Assembly (NCBI GenBank): GCA_002841355.1
Contig: PHFB01000003.1
Location: forward strand, 62,001 to 126,000
Length of the DNA stretch: 64,000 nucleotides
Direction of reading: 5' to 3'
Origin: Actinobacteria bacterium HGW-Actinobacteria-1
Lineage (GTDB): Bacteria; Actinomycetota; Coriobacteriia; Anaerosomatales; Anaerosomataceae
Position numbers and translations under genes: made by a program. Of this stretch, positions 42,573-50,988 are shown piece by piece (position 1 is the stretch's first letter; the number at the start of each line of letters is the position of its first letter). The notes beneath the pieces were generated by a model. That model saw only the letters and a list, made by a program, of their open reading frames with translations. It did not search any database and was not told the DNA's origin.

Positions 42573-44479
42573 TCGCAGTGCGACGCCTGATCGCGCTGCT
42601 CGTAGCGCTGCTCATCGCGGCGCCAGCGCCAGCATTCGCAGCCGACTCCACGCTGGGCGTGCGGCTCGAAGACTCCTCGAAGCTGCCGGCGCTGACGCTT
42701 TCCGTGACGCTCCCGGCGGACCTGCTCGGCGGCACCACCGATGAGCCCACGTTCCGCATTGCCGAGAACGGCATCGAGGCGAAGGTAATCTCGGCACAAA
42801 GCGCGACGGAAGCGGCACGCAAGCCGGTCGACGTCGTACTCGTGCTCGACACAAGCGGCAGCATGAAGGGCGCCCCGCTTGCGGATGCGCTCGTGGCTGC
42901 CCGCGCATTCGTGAACGCGATGGGTCCCGAGGACCGAACGGCTATCGTGACCTTCGCGTTCGAGCCGAAGGTGCGCAGTGGCTTCTCGGGCGACCAGACC
43001 CAGCTCCTCGCGGCGCTCGACGGCATCCAGGCGACGGGGGAGACCGCCGTGCACGACGCGCTGATCCGCGCCGCGGGGCTTGCCGCCAAGAACGCCGGCA
43101 GGCAGACCGCCATCGTGCTGCTTTCGGACGGCGGCGACACTGTGAGCGTGACGAGCTTCGAGAATGCGCTCGGCGCCCTCAAGTCCTCCGGCGCGGCCGT
43201 CTACGCCGTCACCCTGCGGTCCAAAGAGTGGGATCCCCGTGCGCTCAGTTCGCTTGCGTCACAAACCGGCGGACGCGCCGTGACGGCCAATGATTCGACG
43301 CAGCTGCTCTCGATCTACGAGGCGCTTTCCGAGGAACTACGGACGCAGTACCTCGTGACGTATGAGAGCTTGCGTCCCAACACGAAGGACCTGGACGTGC
43401 AGGTCACAGCTTCGCTCGACGGGCAGACCGCAGTTGGCGACCTGATCGCACCGAACCCGCTCTACGCCGCTGCCGCGACAGGCCCGGTTCTGAAGCCGGT
43501 CGCGCCAAGTCTGGTGGCGCGGATCAGCGTCATCGTTCTGACGTTCCTCTCGATCACGCTCTTCGCGTGGGGCGTGTCGCTTCTTCTGCAGCACCGCTCG
43601 ATCGGGTTGGATCGCCTCGAGTTCTACGACCAGACGGTGGGGGGCACGGTCGAGGACGCCGTGTCGCCAGGGACGCCGGCGGCGCTGCAGGCGAAGATGC
43701 AGGATGCTGTCGGGTACGTCGCCGGCAGGTGGGGCTTCACGCGCATGATGCACTCCATGCTCGAGCGCGCCGGCTGGCCGATCCGCCCTGCCGAGTACAT
43801 CTACCTGCATCTCTCGGGCGTGCTCGCTGTCGGGTTGGTCGCCATGCTCGTTTCACGCTCGCTCGCAGTGTCGCTCCTGCTCGCGCTCGTGGCGGTCATC
43901 CTTCCGCTGCTGCTTCTTGAGAATCGCATCGAGAAGCGTCGGGCGGCATTCGAAGAGCAGCTGCCCGAGGTACTCAATCTGCTCGCCGGCTCGCTTCGTG
44001 CCGGGTGGGGATTCCTGCAGGCGGTCGGACTCGTCGCCGAGCAGATGGCGCAGCCGGCCTCGGGCGAGTTCGCCAGAGCGCAGACCGAGGCCCGCCTCGG
44101 CTTGCCGGTCGAGCAGGCGCTCGATCATATGGCCACCCGCATCGGCAGTGCGGACTTCTCGTGGACGGTCTCGGCGATCGCGATCCAGCGTGAGGTCGGT
44201 GGCAACCTCGCTGAAGTACTCGATATCGTCGCGTCCACCATGCGTGAGCGCTCCGAGCTCAAACGGCACATCAACTCGCTCACCGCCGAGGGCAGGCTCT
44301 CAGGCACGATTCTTATCGTGCTGCCGTTCATCGAGCTTGCAGCAGTGCTGCTCGTGAACCCCAGGTACATGAAGTCGATGTTCACGGCCACATTCGGTTG
44401 GGTGTTGGCAATCGTTGGCGCGCTCATGCTTGTGGTCGGTTGGTTCTGGCTGCGACGGGCGACGAAGGTGGAGATCTAG
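42569..44479 (+). CDS. tadB: Fusion of an extracellular VWA domain to the Tad pilus membrane protein TadB
   Basis: 636 residues from GTG 42569 overlapping the cpaF stop. Residues 1-25 are a signal peptide ending AFA. Residues about 85-280 are a von Willebrand A domain with the MIDAS motif DTSGSM (near 93), the Thr of GETAVHDAL and LLSDGGD. A helix near 315-335 follows, then from about 390 a type II secretion F domain: PEVLNLLAGSLRAGWGFLQAV, QREVGGNLAEVLDIV and helices at the end, typical of TadB. Canonical TadB lacks the VWA part (about 300 residues). The metal-binding domain would face outside, where it could contact the pilus or a surface. Confidence 0.92.
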   Translation: MIAVRRLIALLVALLIAAPAPAFAADSTLGVRLEDSSKLPALTLSVTLPADLLGGTTDEPTFRIAENGIEAKVISAQSATEAARKPVDVVLVLDTSGSMKGAPLADALVAARAFVNAMGPEDRTAIVTFAFEPKVRSGFSGDQTQLLAALDGIQATGETAVHDALIRAAGLAAKNAGRQTAIVLLSDGGDTVSVTSFENALGALKSSGAAVYAVTLRSKEWDPRALSSLASQTGGRAVTANDSTQLLSIYEALSEELRTQYLVTYESLRPNTKDLDVQVTASLDGQTAVGDLIAPNPLYAAAATGPVLKPVAPSLVARISVIVLTFLSITLFAWGVSLLLQHRSIGLDRLEFYDQTVGGTVEDAVSPGTPAALQAKMQDAVGYVAGRWGFTRMMHSMLERAGWPIRPAEYIYLHLSGVLAVGLVAMLVSRSLAVSLLLALVAVILPLLLLENRIEKRRAAFEEQLPEVLNLLAGSLRAGWGFLQAVGLVAEQMAQPASGEFARAQTEARLGLPVEQALDHMATRIGSADFSWTVSAIAIQREVGGNLAEVLDIVASTMRERSELKRHINSLTAEGRLSGTILIVLPFIELAAVLLVNPRYMKSMFTATFGWVLAIVGALMLVVGWFWLRRATKVEI

Positions 44480-45409
44480 ATGAACATCGCCGCCATACTG
44501 CTCGCGGGAATAGCTGCATCGCTCGTAGTCTTCACGGTGTTCGATCTGCTCTTCTCCGAGGAGCGCCGTGTGAGCCGGCGTCTTGGAGACCTCACTGGCT
44601 ACGAGCAAACGCAGGCGACCGAGGTCGAGCCACTTCTCAAGCCGTTCCGCGAGCGGGTGACGCATCCCTTCAGCTCGGGTCTCGCGCACGCGTTCGCGAC
44701 GCTCATGCCACAGGCGTACGTCGAGCGCCTTCGGGCGCGGCTCGTACGCGCCGGGAACCCCCGCGGGACCGATGTGAACGCGCTCTTCGCGTACAAGTTC
44801 ATCGCCGCCGCCAGCGCGTTTCTCACGTCGCTCGCTGTGACCTGGCTCCTCAGGGGACTCAGCGCCGGCGCGATTGTCACCGCAGTCATCGCAAGCGGTG
44901 TCGCCTTCTTCGTGCCGGATGTTTGGGTCTGGTCTGCGGTCAACGCGAGGCGCCTGACGATCCGGCGCGCGCTTCCCGACATGCTCGACATGCTCACGAT
45001 CAGCGTCGAGGCGGGTCTCGGCTTCGATCAGGCCGTGGCCAAGCTGGTCTCGAACAGCAGGGGCCCGCTCGCCGAGGAGTTCGCGCGGATGCTCAAGGAG
45101 ATCCAGGCAGGCATCGACCGGTCGACGGCGTACCGTCATCTGGCGGATCGCACCGATGCGCCTGAGGTCGCGACCTTCGTCACGTCGATGGTGCAGGCGG
45201 ATGTCTTCGGGATCAGCGTCGCGAACGTGCTGCGAACCCAGGCGAAGGAGATGCGCGTCAAGCGGCGCCAGCATGCCGAGGAGATCGCGCAGAAGGCGCC
45301 GGTCAAGATCGTGTTCCCGCTCGTTTTGTGCATCCTTCCCGCGACGCTCATCGTCATTCTCGGCCCGGCGCTCGTGCAGATCGGTCGGGCATTCGGGCTC
45401 ATTCCGTAG
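44480..45409 (+). CDS. tadC: Tad pilus assembly inner-membrane protein TadC
   Basis: 309 residues, ATG directly after the tadB stop. Type II secretion F domain: RALPDMLDMLTISVEAGLGFDQAV, FVTSMVQADVFGISVANVLRTQA and RRQHAEEIAQKAPVKIVFPLVLCILPATLIVILGP with four or five helices overall. Forms the platform with TadB. Last gene of the pilus set; no prepilin peptidase gene (TadV/CpaA) is found here, so it must be encoded elsewhere. Confidence 0.94.
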   Translation: MNIAAILLAGIAASLVVFTVFDLLFSEERRVSRRLGDLTGYEQTQATEVEPLLKPFRERVTHPFSSGLAHAFATLMPQAYVERLRARLVRAGNPRGTDVNALFAYKFIAAASAFLTSLAVTWLLRGLSAGAIVTAVIASGVAFFVPDVWVWSAVNARRLTIRRALPDMLDMLTISVEAGLGFDQAVAKLVSNSRGPLAEEFARMLKEIQAGIDRSTAYRHLADRTDAPEVATFVTSMVQADVFGISVANVLRTQAKEMRVKRRQHAEEIAQKAPVKIVFPLVLCILPATLIVILGPALVQIGRAFGLIP

Positions 45410-45442
45410 GCGTGCCGTCCGGGGGCTTCTCGGCGGGTTGTC

Positions 45443-45471
45443 TTGATGCATCTATATGTGTTAAACATATA
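45443..45471 (+). promoter_or_regulatory. Promoter and palindromic operator of the padR gene
   Basis: TTGATG (45443-45448) and CATATA (45466-45471) at 17-base spacing form a probable promoter. A perfect inverted repeat TATATGT / ACATATA (45453-45459, 45465-45471, 5-base centre) overlaps the -10. It includes the ATGT...ACAT half-sites usual for PadR operators, so autorepression is likely. Confidence 0.6.
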
Positions 45472-45507
45472 CCTGCGTCAGACCAGTACACGCCGAAAGG
45501 TATCGCT

Positions 45508-45927
45508 ATGAGTGCGAGCGAAGAAGAGCACCAGCCCAACACGGAGCGCTGCTGCGAACGCGGCGGTGGCCGTGGCGGCGGACGCGGACGCGGTGGTGTG
45601 CTTGAGCCGGCGGTGCTCGCCTCGGTGGCTGCTGGCGGAACGCACGGGTACGACCTCATCCGTCAGGTGGAAGCCATCACGGGCGGCGCGATGATCGCGG
45701 ACCCGGGCGGGGTCTACCGCGTGCTGCGACGGCTCGAGGAGGACGGTCTCGTCGTCTCCTCGTGGGTCGAGAGCGAAGCCGGTCCACAGCGGCGCGAGTA
45801 CGACATCACGGATGACGGCCGAGACGCGCTTCGCGCATGGGCGCAGCAGCTCTCGGATCGAGCACGGGTCTTCCAAGCGATCGCCGACGCCGCGGGAGCG
45901 GCCGCGGCGACGGAATCGAAGGAGTGA
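45508..45927 (+). CDS. PadR family transcriptional regulator with Cys-Cys and Gly/Arg-rich N-terminus
   Basis: 139 residues, ATG 45508 after GAAAGG. The PadR winged helix runs from about residue 30: LEPAVLASVAAGGTHGYDLIRQVE, PGGVYRVLRRLEEDGLVVSSW, RREYDITDDGRDALRAW. Ahead of it is ERCCERGGG (Cys15, Cys16) with a Gly/Arg repeat stretch, not part of the standard fold and a possible metal or redox sensor. Followed 2 bases later by a metal-binding-looking NifX-like gene, probably in the same operon and under the palindrome upstream. Confidence 0.9.
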   Translation: MSASEEEHQPNTERCCERGGGRGGGRGRGGVLEPAVLASVAAGGTHGYDLIRQVEAITGGAMIADPGGVYRVLRRLEEDGLVVSSWVESEAGPQRREYDITDDGRDALRAWAQQLSDRARVFQAIADAAGAAAATESKE

Positions 45928-45929
45928 AC

Positions 45930-46337
45930 ATGAGTCGCACGATCATCGCGGTACCCAGCACCACCCCCGGCGGGCTTGCCGATGCACGCAGCGCGCACTT
46001 CGGCCAGGCTGACGGTTTCACGGTCGTCACGCTCGAAGACGGCACCGTCGCCGAGTCGCGCTTCCTCGCGAATGACGGACATGCGCAGGGCGGCTGCCTG
46101 TCGCCGGTGGCGCTGCTCGTAGGTGCCGGTGCCGGTGCGATCATCGTGAGCGGCATCGGCGGACGCCCGCTCGCGGGTTTCATGGACGCTGGCGTCTCGG
46201 TGTATCAGGACATCGCCTCGGCGACTGTGGGCGAGTCCGTTGCGGCGTTCGTCGCGGGCACCCTGCCCGAGTTCGGCCCGGTCAGCTCGTGCGGCTGCGG
46301 CGGTCACGACCACGATCATCACGGTCACACGCACTAG
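45930..46337 (+). CDS. NifX/NifB-type dinitrogenase iron-molybdenum cofactor domain protein with His/Cys-rich tail
   Basis: 135 residues, ATG 45930 after GAAGGAG. Domain features: [23 protein letters not shown] (the HFG motif of the family), [28 protein letters not shown] and [20 protein letters not shown]. The last 15 residues, [16 protein letters not shown], are a clear metal-binding tail. No nitrogenase gene is present. These stand-alone proteins bind iron-sulfur or molybdenum clusters, but here the role is unknown; the adjacent PadR gene suggests metal-linked regulation. Confidence 0.9.
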   Translation: MSRTIIAVPSTTPGGLADARSAHFGQADGFTVVTLEDGTVAESRFLANDGHAQGGCLSPVALLVGAGAGAIIVSGIGGRPLAGFMDAGVSVYQDIASATVGESVAAFVAGTLPEFGPVSSCGCGGHDHDHHGHTH

Positions 46338-46367
46338 CACGCGCGCTACACGCAGAACCACTCGATG

Positions 46368-46396
46368 GGGGATACTGTGAGAGCAGTGTCCCCTTT
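46368..46396 (+). terminator. Hairpin ahead of folE
   Basis: GGGGATACTG / CAGTGTCCCC with one G-T pair and a 6-base loop, followed by TTT. It lies between the NifX-like gene and folE and could end the padR transcript or attenuate folE. Confidence 0.6.
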
Positions 46397-46417
46397 CGGC
46401 ATTCATGGGAGCGAGTC

Positions 46418-46981
46418 ATGGACCGCGAGAAGATAGAACAGGGCGTACGCCTCATCCTTGAGGGCGTGGGCGAGGACGCCGGCCGAGAAGGGCTGCTCGA
46501 CACGCCGCGCCGTGTGGCCGACATGTACGCGGAGATCTTCGCGGGTCTCGGCCAGGATGCTGCCGAGCACTTCTGCGTTACCTTCAACGAGGGGCACCAG
46601 GAGATGGTGCTCGTGCGCGACATCCCGCTCTACTCGGTGTGCGAACACCATTTGCTGCCGTTCATCGGCCGCGCTCACGTGGCGTACATCCCCGGCAAGG
46701 ACGGGCGCATCTGCGGGCTCTCGAAGCTCGCGCGCGTAGTCGATGTCTTCGCGAAGCGCCCGCAGGTCCAGGAGCGCCTGACCTCACAGGTCGCCGATAC
46801 GATCGTGAAGCACCTCGCGCCGCAAGGCGTGATGGTCGTCATCGAGGCGGAGCACCTCTGCATGTCGATGCGCGGCGTACAGAAGCCAGGCGCGATCACC
46901 ACGACGAGCGCGGTGCGTGGCATCTTCGCCACCAACATCGCCACCCGCGCCGAGGCGATGTCGCTTATCAAGGGAGCGTAG
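46418..46981 (+). CDS. folE: GTP cyclohydrolase I
   Basis: 187 residues, ATG 46418. Motifs: [41 protein letters not shown] (zinc Cys and His), [45 protein letters not shown] (zinc Cys). First step of folate synthesis: GTP to dihydroneopterin triphosphate. Next gene folP starts 1 base after its stop. Confidence 0.97.
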   Translation: MDREKIEQGVRLILEGVGEDAGREGLLDTPRRVADMYAEIFAGLGQDAAEHFCVTFNEGHQEMVLVRDIPLYSVCEHHLLPFIGRAHVAYIPGKDGRICGLSKLARVVDVFAKRPQVQERLTSQVADTIVKHLAPQGVMVVIEAEHLCMSMRGVQKPGAITTTSAVRGIFATNIATRAEAMSLIKGA

Positions 46982-46982
46982 C

Positions 46983-47825
46983 GTGAGTCCTGTCTGGCGC
47001 TGCGGCCGCTTCGCCCTCGATGTGAGCAAGACGCTCGTGATGGGCGTGCTCAACGTCACGCCAGACTCGTTCTCCGATGGTGGCGAGTTCGAGGATCCGA
47101 TCTCGGCGCTCGAACGCGGACGGCAGATGGTCGCCGAAGGGGCCGCGATCATCGACGTGGGCGGCGAGTCCACGCGCCCCGGCTCCGATGAAGTCCCGCC
47201 CGCCGAGGAGGTCACCCGCGTCCGACCGGTCGTCGCCGCCCTGGCGCGCGATTACGGCGTGCCTGTCTCGGTGGATACCCGCCACGCGAGCGTTGCGCGT
47301 GCGGCCGTCGAGGCCGGGGCCAGCATCGTGAACGACGTCTCCGGCTTCCGGGATCCCGAGATGATGCAACTCGCCGCCGAGACTGACGCGGGGCTCGTGA
47401 TCATGCACATGCTCGGCGAACCGAAGACGATGCAGTCCGAGCCCCGCTACACCGACGTTGTGGGCGAGGTGGGCGAGTATCTGCTCGGCCGGGCACGGGA
47501 ACTCGAAGCGCTCGGCGTTGCGCGAGAGCGCATCTGCGTCGATCCGGGGATCGGCTTCGGAAAGACGCTCGAGCACAATCTCGAGCTGTTGCGCCGGCTG
47601 CCGGAGCTTGCGGAACTGGGGTATCCGGTGCTCGTGGGGGCATCGCGAAAGAGCCTCATCGGGATAGTCCTTGCCGAGCCCGACCCGAAGCGCAGGCTCG
47701 AGGGGAGCCTCGCGATCGCCATGTGGGCAGCAGCGCACGCGGCGGCCGTGGTTCGGGTGCATGACGTGTACGAGACCGTACGGGTGCTCCGCACGTGGAG
47801 CGCGATCGAGGGGGAGAGCGCGTGA
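46983..47825 (+). CDS. folP: Dihydropteroate synthase
   Basis: 280 residues from GTG 46983. TIM-barrel with VMGVLNVTPDSFSDGG, DVGGESTRPGSDEV, SIVNDVSGFRDP, DPGIGFGKTLEHN and LVGASRKSLIG. Joins p-aminobenzoate with hydroxymethyl-dihydropterin pyrophosphate; sulfonamide target. GTGA overlap with folK. Confidence 0.97.
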   Translation: MSPVWRCGRFALDVSKTLVMGVLNVTPDSFSDGGEFEDPISALERGRQMVAEGAAIIDVGGESTRPGSDEVPPAEEVTRVRPVVAALARDYGVPVSVDTRHASVARAAVEAGASIVNDVSGFRDPEMMQLAAETDAGLVIMHMLGEPKTMQSEPRYTDVVGEVGEYLLGRARELEALGVARERICVDPGIGFGKTLEHNLELLRRLPELAELGYPVLVGASRKSLIGIVLAEPDPKRRLEGSLAIAMWAAAHAAAVVRVHDVYETVRVLRTWSAIEGESA

Positions 47826-49159
47826 GCGCATGGGAGGGTACGCCCGAGTGGGTGCTTGTGGCCGAGAATGCTGGCGACGCCGTGATGCTCTCGGCCGTGG
47901 CCGAGGAGCTTGCCGCGGCCGGCATCGAGGTGCTGTGGGATCCGTACGACTTCCGCACCGGCGTGACGAGCGTCTTCGACGATCCGCAGTTCAAGCTGCT
48001 CGTTGCCACGACGGACCTTGCAGTCGCCCGGGACGTGCTTGGCGAGGAGTCACCTCCAGGCGTGAAGTACGCGTGGGCCGAGCCGGGCGTGGCGCCCGAA
48101 GTCGAGCCCCTCGACGAGGACGAGCTGTGGGATGACGAGCCCGCACCGTTCTGGGATGAGCCGGAGGTCGATGACCCTGAGGCGTTGGCAGCAGCGGAGG
48201 CAGCGGTCCGTGGGCCGGATGCGCCGGTCATCCCGATAGGGTATCGAGACCGCGAGCCGGCGCAGGGATGGCGCGCGCTTCTCAGCTGGCCGATGCTTGA
48301 GGAGCAGCGCCATAGAACGCTCGCCTATATCGGGCTCGGGTCGAACCTTGGCGATCGCTCGGGGAATCTTGCCGCTGCACTCAGCGCGATTGGCGAGCTT
48401 CCCGACACCGAGGGCCTCGCGGTTTCGCGTGTCTACGAGTCCGAGCCGTGGGGTGGCGTGGAGCAGCCGGTGTACGCGAACGCGGTCGCGGTTATCTCGA
48501 CCGAGATGCGCGCCGATCAGCTGCTCGCCTCATTGCAGGAGATCGAGGAGTCGCTCGGCAGGGTGCGTACGGAACTCAACGGACCCCGCACGATCGATCT
48601 CGACATCCTGCTCTTCGGCGACGAGGAGTGGGTGCGCCCCGATCTCACGATCCCGCATCCGCGCATGCTCGAGCGAGCTTTCGTGGTCGTGCCGCTGCTG
48701 GAAGTCGACCCGAACGTTGTCATGCCCGACGGCTCGCCCCTGCAGCGCGAGCGCGCGACGCTCGGGCGCATCACGGGCGTGCTCGGCGCGGTCCCCGGCT
48801 TCTCGCGCGTGACGGTCACATCCCCTGACGCGGCCGAAGCACCTGAGCCGCTGGAGTTCCCGGGCGAGTTCGTGCCTGCGGTCGATCTGCAGTCCGATGA
48901 TGGCGACGCGCCTTGGGTGACAATCGAGAGCGCCACGCAAGGCGCGCTCACGAGCCACAGCGGCGCGATGCAGCTGCAGGTCCATCTCGGTGTGCTGCAA
49001 TCTGCGGGCATCACCGCGGTCATCGATCCGCCGCCGATGTTCGGCTCGCCGGGATTGCCGTACTACGCCATTCCCGAGCGCATCCGCCTTATGGTGCCGC
49101 GTGAGTTCGCGCAACAGGCGCGTCAGGTACTTGCCGAGGCGGCAACGCGCGGGCAGTAG
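47822..49159 (+). CDS. folK: HPPK (FolK) flanked by DUF2007-like domains on both sides
   Basis: 445 residues from GTG 47822. Residues about 165-325 are 6-hydroxymethyl-7,8-dihydropterin pyrophosphokinase: YIGLGSNLGDRSGNL, VSRVYESEPWGGVEQPVYANAV, TELNGPRTIDLDILLFGDE, IPHPRMLERAFVVVPLLE. HPPK alone is about 160 residues. Residues 1-90 and 385-445 each resemble the DUF2007 putative signal-transducing fold (helix that ends in an xAxGIxV strand: EELAAAGIEVLWDPYD, GVLQSAGITAVIDPP). An acidic linker with repeated D/E/W joins the first one. No folB is found between folP and folK. Confidence 0.9.
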   Translation: MSAWEGTPEWVLVAENAGDAVMLSAVAEELAAAGIEVLWDPYDFRTGVTSVFDDPQFKLLVATTDLAVARDVLGEESPPGVKYAWAEPGVAPEVEPLDEDELWDDEPAPFWDEPEVDDPEALAAAEAAVRGPDAPVIPIGYRDREPAQGWRALLSWPMLEEQRHRTLAYIGLGSNLGDRSGNLAAALSAIGELPDTEGLAVSRVYESEPWGGVEQPVYANAVAVISTEMRADQLLASLQEIEESLGRVRTELNGPRTIDLDILLFGDEEWVRPDLTIPHPRMLERAFVVVPLLEVDPNVVMPDGSPLQRERATLGRITGVLGAVPGFSRVTVTSPDAAEAPEPLEFPGEFVPAVDLQSDDGDAPWVTIESATQGALTSHSGAMQLQVHLGVLQSAGITAVIDPPPMFGSPGLPYYAIPERIRLMVPREFAQQARQVLAEAATRGQ

Positions 49160-49173
49160 CGGGCGCGATCCGG

Positions 49174-49182
49174 TGCTATAAT
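49174..49182 (+). promoter_or_regulatory. Extended -10 promoter of the panB-nadC operon
   Basis: TGCTATAAT, a full extended -10 box, lies 15 bases after the folK stop. No good -35 is visible, which such promoters can lack. The leader to panB is about 65 bases and can form CCCG/CGGG-type hairpins (ACCCCGCGTTCGGGG), whose purpose is unknown. Confidence 0.55.
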
Positions 49183-49252
49183 CCAACACCCACCCGTTAA
49201 GGGCTGCCTGGACCCCGCGTTCGGGGCCGGGACTGCCGGGAAGGAGCCACAG

Positions 49253-50134
49253 ATGAGCGCCACCACCAGCACCAAGGCGCGCGTCACCACCGCAACCCTG
49301 CGCGAGATGAAGTCTGCAGGGGATCCCATCGTGATGGTCACCGCGTACGATGCACCCTCGGCACGACTCGCCGAGGAGGCCGGTGTGGATTCGATCCTCA
49401 TCGGCGATTCGCTCGGCATGGTCGTGCTCGGGCACGACAGCACGCTGCCGGTCACGCTTGACGACATGCTGCGCCACACGGCTGCGGTCGTTCGCGGCAC
49501 CTCGCGCGCGCTCATCGTCGCCGACATGCCGTTCCTGAGCTTCCAGGTCTCGCCGGAAGAGGCCATCCGCAACGCCGGACGCTTCCTCGCCGAGGCGGGC
49601 GCCACCGCCGTCAAGCTCGAAGGCGGCGTCTCCATCGCCCCCACGGTCGAGCGCATGGTCGCGGCCGGCATCCCGGTGATGGGCCATATCGGCCTCACGC
49701 CGCAGTCCGTGAACGTCTTCGGCGGCTTCAAAGTGCAGGGTCGCGAGACCGCCTCGGCCATAGCGCTCGTGCAAGACGCGCTTGCGCTTGAAGCGGCTGG
49801 TGCCTTCGCGGTCGTGCTCGAACTCGTGCCCGCCGAGCTTGCGGCCATCGTCTCCGAGGAGCTCTCGATCCCCACGATCGGCATCGGCGCCGGCGGCGGC
49901 TGCGACGGTCAGGTGCAAGTGTTCCACGACCTGCTCGGCCTGGGGACGTTCCAGCCCAAGCACGCGAAGCGCTACGCGGATGTTGGCGATGCGATTCGCT
50001 CGGCCATCAGCGCGTACACGGCCGAGGTCCGCTCGGGCGCATTCCCTGCCGAGGAGAACCTGTCACACCTTGACGCCGAGGTTATCGGCGAACTTGAGAC
50101 GGCCCTGCCGCTCACTCCGGGGGAGGATCAGTAG
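49253..50134 (+). CDS. panB: 3-methyl-2-oxobutanoate hydroxymethyltransferase
   Basis: 293 residues, ATG 49253 after GGAAGGAG. Motifs: [29 protein letters not shown] with Asp/metal residues, [47 protein letters not shown]. First step of pantothenate synthesis. panC begins 2 bases after the stop. Confidence 0.97.
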   Translation: MSATTSTKARVTTATLREMKSAGDPIVMVTAYDAPSARLAEEAGVDSILIGDSLGMVVLGHDSTLPVTLDDMLRHTAAVVRGTSRALIVADMPFLSFQVSPEEAIRNAGRFLAEAGATAVKLEGGVSIAPTVERMVAAGIPVMGHIGLTPQSVNVFGGFKVQGRETASAIALVQDALALEAAGAFAVVLELVPAELAAIVSEELSIPTIGIGAGGGCDGQVQVFHDLLGLGTFQPKHAKRYADVGDAIRSAISAYTAEVRSGAFPAEENLSHLDAEVIGELETALPLTPGEDQ

Positions 50135-50135
50135 C

Positions 50136-50987
50136 ATGGAGCGCGTTGCCTCCAAAGAAGAAGTCCGCCAGGCGGTGCTCGCCGCGAAGCGCGAGGGCAA
50201 GCGCGTGGCGCTTGTGCCCACGATGGGTGCGCTGCACGACGGTCACCTGTCGCTCGTGCGTGCCGCGTGCGAGCGCGCCGACTACGTTGTGGTCTCCATC
50301 TTCGTGAACCCGACGCAGTTCGGCCCCGGCGAGGACTTCGAAGCGTATCCTCGCGACCTTGATCGCGACATGCAGCTCCTCAGGGCCGAGGGTGCCGACC
50401 TGCTCTTCACGCCGTCGACCGCATCGATGTATGCGGCCGACGCTCAGGTAGAGGTGGCCCCCGGTCCGCTCGGCACGCTATGGGAAGGCGCCATCCGGCC
50501 CGGTCACTTCGCGGGCGTGTGCACGGTGGTATCGAAGCTCTTCAATATCGTGCTCTCGGACCTCGCGTTCTTCGGCGAGAAGGACTTCCAGCAGCTCACC
50601 ATCATCAAGCGGATGGTGTGCGACCTGGACTTTCCAGTCCGCGTGGTTCCCTGCCCGATCGTGCGCGAGCCCGATGGTCTCGCTCTTTCCAGCCGCAACG
50701 CCTACCTCTCTCCCGACGAGCGTCGGGCGGCAACCGTGCTCTACCGCGCGCTTCGCACCGCCGAGACGCTCGCGCTTGGCGGCGAGCACGACGTGGCGCT
50801 CATCGCCGAAGCGATGCGCGAGTGCGTGGCCGAGGAGCCGCTGGCGACGCTCGATTACGCCGCGGTCGTGGATCCCGCGACGCTCGTGGAGCCCGCAACA
50901 CTCGACCGCCCGGCGCGCGCGATCATCGCCGCGCGTCTCGGCGCGACGCGACTCATCGACAACATGCAGCTTACGACGGGAGCCTGA
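50136..50987 (+). CDS. panC: Pantothenate synthetase
   Basis: 283 residues, ATG 50136 after GGGAGGA. Motifs: LVPTMGALHDGHLSLVR (HxGH-type nucleotidyl transferase), SIFVNPTQFGPGEDFEAYPR, FFGEKDFQQLTIIKRM, VREPDGLALSSRNAYLS. Joins pantoate with beta-alanine. No panD appears here. Confidence 0.97.
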   Translation: MERVASKEEVRQAVLAAKREGKRVALVPTMGALHDGHLSLVRAACERADYVVVSIFVNPTQFGPGEDFEAYPRDLDRDMQLLRAEGADLLFTPSTASMYAADAQVEVAPGPLGTLWEGAIRPGHFAGVCTVVSKLFNIVLSDLAFFGEKDFQQLTIIKRMVCDLDFPVRVVPCPIVREPDGLALSSRNAYLSPDERRAATVLYRALRTAETLALGGEHDVALIAEAMRECVAEEPLATLDYAAVVDPATLVEPATLDRPARAIIAARLGATRLIDNMQLTTGA

Positions 50988-50988
50988 C

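Noticed and set aside
45930-46337. Evidence for nitrogen fixation from the NifX-like protein
   Set aside because: No nitrogenase or assembly genes adjoin; such single-domain proteins are widespread in non-fixing anaerobes.
49183-49252. Possible pan-type leader RNA before panB
   Set aside because: Hairpins are visible but I could not see the specific features of a known panB-linked RNA family, so it is only noted, not called.
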